Shown here piece by piece: positions 42,821 to 45,030 of a DNA stretch of 45,030 nt; the stretch's first letter is position 1, and every line of letters begins with the position of its first letter. The notes beneath the pieces were generated by a model. The model saw only the letters and a list, made by a program, of their open reading frames with translations. It was not told where the DNA came from and ran no database searches. The position numbers were made by a program, and so were the translations under genes. Origin of the DNA: Ectocarpus siliculosus (lineage: Eukaryota; Sar; Phaeophyceae; Ectocarpales; Ectocarpaceae); contig FN649747.1 in assembly GCA_000310025.1 (NCBI GenBank), positions 177,436 to 222,465 of the forward strand. Reading direction: 5' to 3'.

Positions 42821-44781
42821 AACGGAGGGCGATGGCGGCGAAAACCGCGGTTGAGAACAGGGTCAACACGGACGAAACACGCGCGGGTACGAAAAAAAGA
42901 AGAAAATAATGGGCGAGTAGAGGGCGCGGATGTTGTCGCGCGCTGACTTTTTCTCGTTTTTCGAGACGTTTTCGCTGCAGACTACGCGAACACCATGTAC
43001 CTGAACGTAGCACTCTGATCTTAATCAGGACGCCCGAAAACAAAAACGTTGTCGCCGGAGAAGTTTGATGAGGAATGCGAAGTGAGGGACCCGCCAGGGG
43101 GCACCGTGGATGAACAAACGGCCGATGGTTGGGGGGGGGGGGCTAGGGGACGATTGGACAAACCCAACAAAATAAAGCGAGAGGTCGAACCGAGGAAAGT
43201 CGCGGCGTTAAACTACCCACCACTAACGAGGGTGGCCCAGCTTTGTGCTCTTGCATCCTCCAAAAATTACTCCAAAACTCGGCTAACTCACCACCGACTT
43301 CTCAACGCCGGCCCGCTCCTCCCGATCGAGGTTATCCTCCTTGCGGAGAGTGGCGGCGTAGCGGTAGAGGTTCGTGTAGTCTCCGTCCACACCCAGGGTT
43401 TTGCGGCCGGACCGCTTCATCTCGTTCAGCTTCATGTGCGTGGGGGGGGGGGGGGGGGAGAAAAAAACGACAAAAAAAAAAAGGAGCACAACGTAGGGAC
43501 AGAGCCAACTGATACACTTCGGGATCGGGGGTAAACAGGGCGTCATATCGACTGCGTAGTCTCGGTAAGTTGGAACAACGGGGGACTATCGCGGGCCGAA
43601 GGAGTCGCCACACCACCGCGCTGTGCACACTAGAGTTGGGGGGGGCGGGGAGGGGGACTTAGACATCAGGAATCGCGTGGCCGTTAGGAAGGGAACACAC
43701 AGGGAACACATTACTCGGATCGATGCCAATGAAATACGCAGAAATACATGTTATATCGAACGTGGCACCTGTCTCCCCACCCAGCTCCTGCCCCCTCTTC
43801 TTTCATGCCCCCCCCCCTCCCCCCATCTTGCAAGTGTCACTGCACTCAACACCGAACAGCACAAGAACTTCAAACCTGCTTAAGGCAAGACGACAGCTCC
43901 CGCGCCCTGCTCTCCGACACCCGCCCCGCCGCCCGCCACTCCGGGCTCTCCACGCGCCCCTTCACGGAGGTGTACAGGCCCGCCAGGTACTCCGCGAGCG
44001 TGAAGTGCGCGGCGCAAAGCAGCCGCCTCGCGCCGCCCCCTCCCCACCCGACACCGAAGGCGCGACTGCCATCACCATCACCATCACCATCACCATCATC
44101 ATCCCCGTGATCGGCGGCGCCGCCGCCGCCGGGGGCGGCTAACGCCGCCCCGCCGCCGGCTAGCGCGGCCTCGACCGCGGGGTTGAGGTAGGACTCGAGG
44201 ATCTCCCGGCTGCTCTCGCTCTTGGTCTTGGAGACCCACGCCCCCGTTAAGCGCAGCGCCTGGAAGGGAAGCGGCAGCAACGAACGTTCGTTCTATCGTT
44301 CGTTCGTTCTATCGTTCGTTCTATCGTTCGTGCACTACCATAGTAGCTCGATTGGTTAACGGCGCACACGCGCACGTTCGGCAGGCATGGCTGGCACTCA
44401 TACAACGATCCCCAACAACAAAGCGCTCTTTACACGTATGTGAATATCCCCCAAGCGCGTAACTCCCGCACCAAGAGCACCCACCACACACACACACACA
44501 CACACACACACCTCCGACAAAAGACGCTGTTCTTCATGCCCCTCCCCACCACCACCGCCAACGCGAGCCCTTAGGCGCGTCGCCACCGCCCGCGCCGCCC
44601 GCAGGGCGGAGTCGGTCTCCCCCTTCCCCCACGACACGCGGGCCTCCGCTAGGCGGCACCGCATGGCCTCGGAGGCTCGGTCCTCGGGTCGAAGGGCTTG
44701 GTGAGACGACGACGACGACGACGGTGGAGGGGTGGCAATGACGTCCGCGCGGCTGACTTTCAGGAAACGGTGAAGTGCACC
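38426..44781 (-). CDS. ATM: ATM-type PI3K-like protein kinase, C-terminal 897 residues (5' end outside window)
   Basis: ATM is the Ser/Thr kinase that signals DNA double-strand breaks in the nucleus. Exons in gene order: 44781-44512, 44259-43876, 43429-43292, 42702-42547, 42020-41829, 41671-41480, 41112-40841, 40421-40313, 40053-39848, 39625-39467 and 39041-38426. They sum to 898 codons in one consistent phase. The first six cover the FAT region ([58 protein letters not shown]). The kinase domain follows: [11 protein letters not shown] with the predicted ATP-binding Lys, [47 protein letters not shown] (catalytic loop) and [22 protein letters not shown] and the FATC tail ([10 protein letters not shown] to PGWAPWL) favour ATM over ATR or mTOR. 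The linker before FATC is Ala/Glu/Gly-rich. Two donors are GC (at 40312 and 41828). The 42702 acceptor was chosen for phase; 42685 is an alternative. Confidence 0.92.
40313..40421 (-). CDS. ATM: ATM exon with predicted ATP-binding lysine (absent from copy A)
   Basis: A 109-bp exon, acceptor ttcaccgtcag and donor CAG|GCGAGG (GC type). It reads [20 protein letters not shown], then [16 protein letters not shown], matching the segment of ATM that holds the ATP-binding Lys and the KGxDDxRQD motif. The conserved VMEQ before the splice rules out the earlier GT as donor. This exon falls in the part missing from the left-hand copy. Confidence 0.88.
42426..42543. repeat. (CT)n/(CTGT)n microsatellite in an ATM intron
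   Basis: A pyrimidine tract directly beside the donor of the exon ending at 42547; on the gene strand it reads as a long (GA)n/(GACA)n run starting right after GTAA. Confidence 0.95.
42746..42818. repeat. (GA)n microsatellite in an ATM intron
   Basis: An uninterrupted GA run of about 72 bp. On the gene strand it is a CT-rich polypyrimidine stretch upstream of the exon starting at 42702. Confidence 0.95.
44069..44103. repeat. (CATCAC)n microsatellite inside an ATM coding exon
   Basis: On the gene strand this encodes an alternating Gly-Asp run within the FAT-region exon 44259-43876, flanked by Gly/Ala-rich sequence. It is in frame and probably forms a loop. Confidence 0.9.
44281..44331. repeat. 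(CGTT/CTAT) tetranucleotide repeat
   Basis: Repeated CGTTCGTTCTAT units lie in the ATM intron just upstream of the acceptor for the exon starting at 44259. Confidence 0.9.
44485..44511. repeat. (CA)n microsatellite at a splice donor
   Basis: On the gene strand this is a (GT)n run that starts exactly at the donor of the exon ending at 44512 (GAG|GTGTGT), so the exact splice point could vary within the repeat. Confidence 0.85.
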
Positions 44782-45030
44782 CTGGAAAAACAAGGAAGAA
44801 TATGCGCAGGGGGGGGGGGGTACAGTAGTCATGCTCAGCAGCTGTTTGACCACCAGTCGTACTCGAGGGACGGAGCGCTGCTCCCACAGCACCGATCACC
44901 GGTGGCCAAATCGTTGCTTCCAAGGGGGAGTAGTTCGAAGTTGGGGTATTCGCTCCTTATCAGAAGTAGTGTTACTGTCTTGTTGCTGTTGTTGATATCT
45001 TCCTTCTTCTCGGTTGATCGTGGTCGTGCA
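44782..45030. other. ATM intron or unassigned upstream sequence
   Basis: The next upstream ATM exon is not clear before the window ends. A minus-strand stretch at about 44830-44895 is briefly open but has no convincing splice pair. A poly-G run lies at 44810-44820. Confidence 0.4.

Noticed and set aside
44830-44895. Further upstream ATM exon
   Set aside because: The short open stretch lacks a convincing acceptor and donor pair and cannot be aligned to the FAT region with confidence.

Overview
The window looks like nuclear DNA of an intron-rich, moderately GC-rich eukaryote, most likely a stramenopile of the brown-alga kind (inference). The reasons are short coding exons with clean splice sites, kilobase-long 3' regions between convergent genes, many (CAA)n, (GA)n and poly-C tracts, and scattered decayed transposons. 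No bacterial-type operon, rRNA gene, intact tRNA gene or CRISPR array is visible.

Layout. Positions 1-6522 and about 35031-41797 are two direct copies of one segment (segmental duplication). Each copy holds a convergent gene pair. On the + strand is the 3' part of a gene for a predicted secreted, asparagine-rich protein; on the - strand is the 3' part of an ATM-type PI3K-like kinase gene. In the right-hand copy both genes look intact as far as they are visible. The + gene can be read in six exons, 31730-36422, with every intron in phase 0. The ATM gene can be read in eleven exons, 44781 down to 38426 (897 codons plus stop), and runs off the right edge. In the left-hand copy the ATM gene is broken: the exon with the predicted ATP-binding lysine is deleted, one splice acceptor has lost its AG, and homology stops in an intron at about 6522, next to a 66-bp minisatellite.

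The roughly 25 kb between the copies is repeat-rich and almost gene-free. In order it holds: the 66-bp minisatellite; a SINE-like 153-bp repeat (two copies, 7033 and 18488); a frameshifted relic of a first exon (7215-7449); a possible decayed DNA transposon (about 8040-8945); a frameshifted LINE reverse-transcriptase remnant (9765-10715, minus); two possible gene fragments (13034-13371 and 18950-19178, both minus); a young non-autonomous LTR retrotransposon with identical 258-bp LTRs and a 5-bp target duplication (20670-24247, minus); a diverged purine-rich satellite of about 5.6 kb (24270-29930) containing a TIR element; and a 217-bp MITE flanked by TA (30130-30346).

How it fits together. 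ATM is the DNA double-strand-break signalling kinase, so the right-hand copy is a candidate functional checkpoint gene and the left-hand copy its decaying paralogue. The + strand gene has no recognised function. The repeat-rich spacer separates, and may have helped create, the duplicated pair. Three of fifteen introns read here seem to use GC rather than GT donors.
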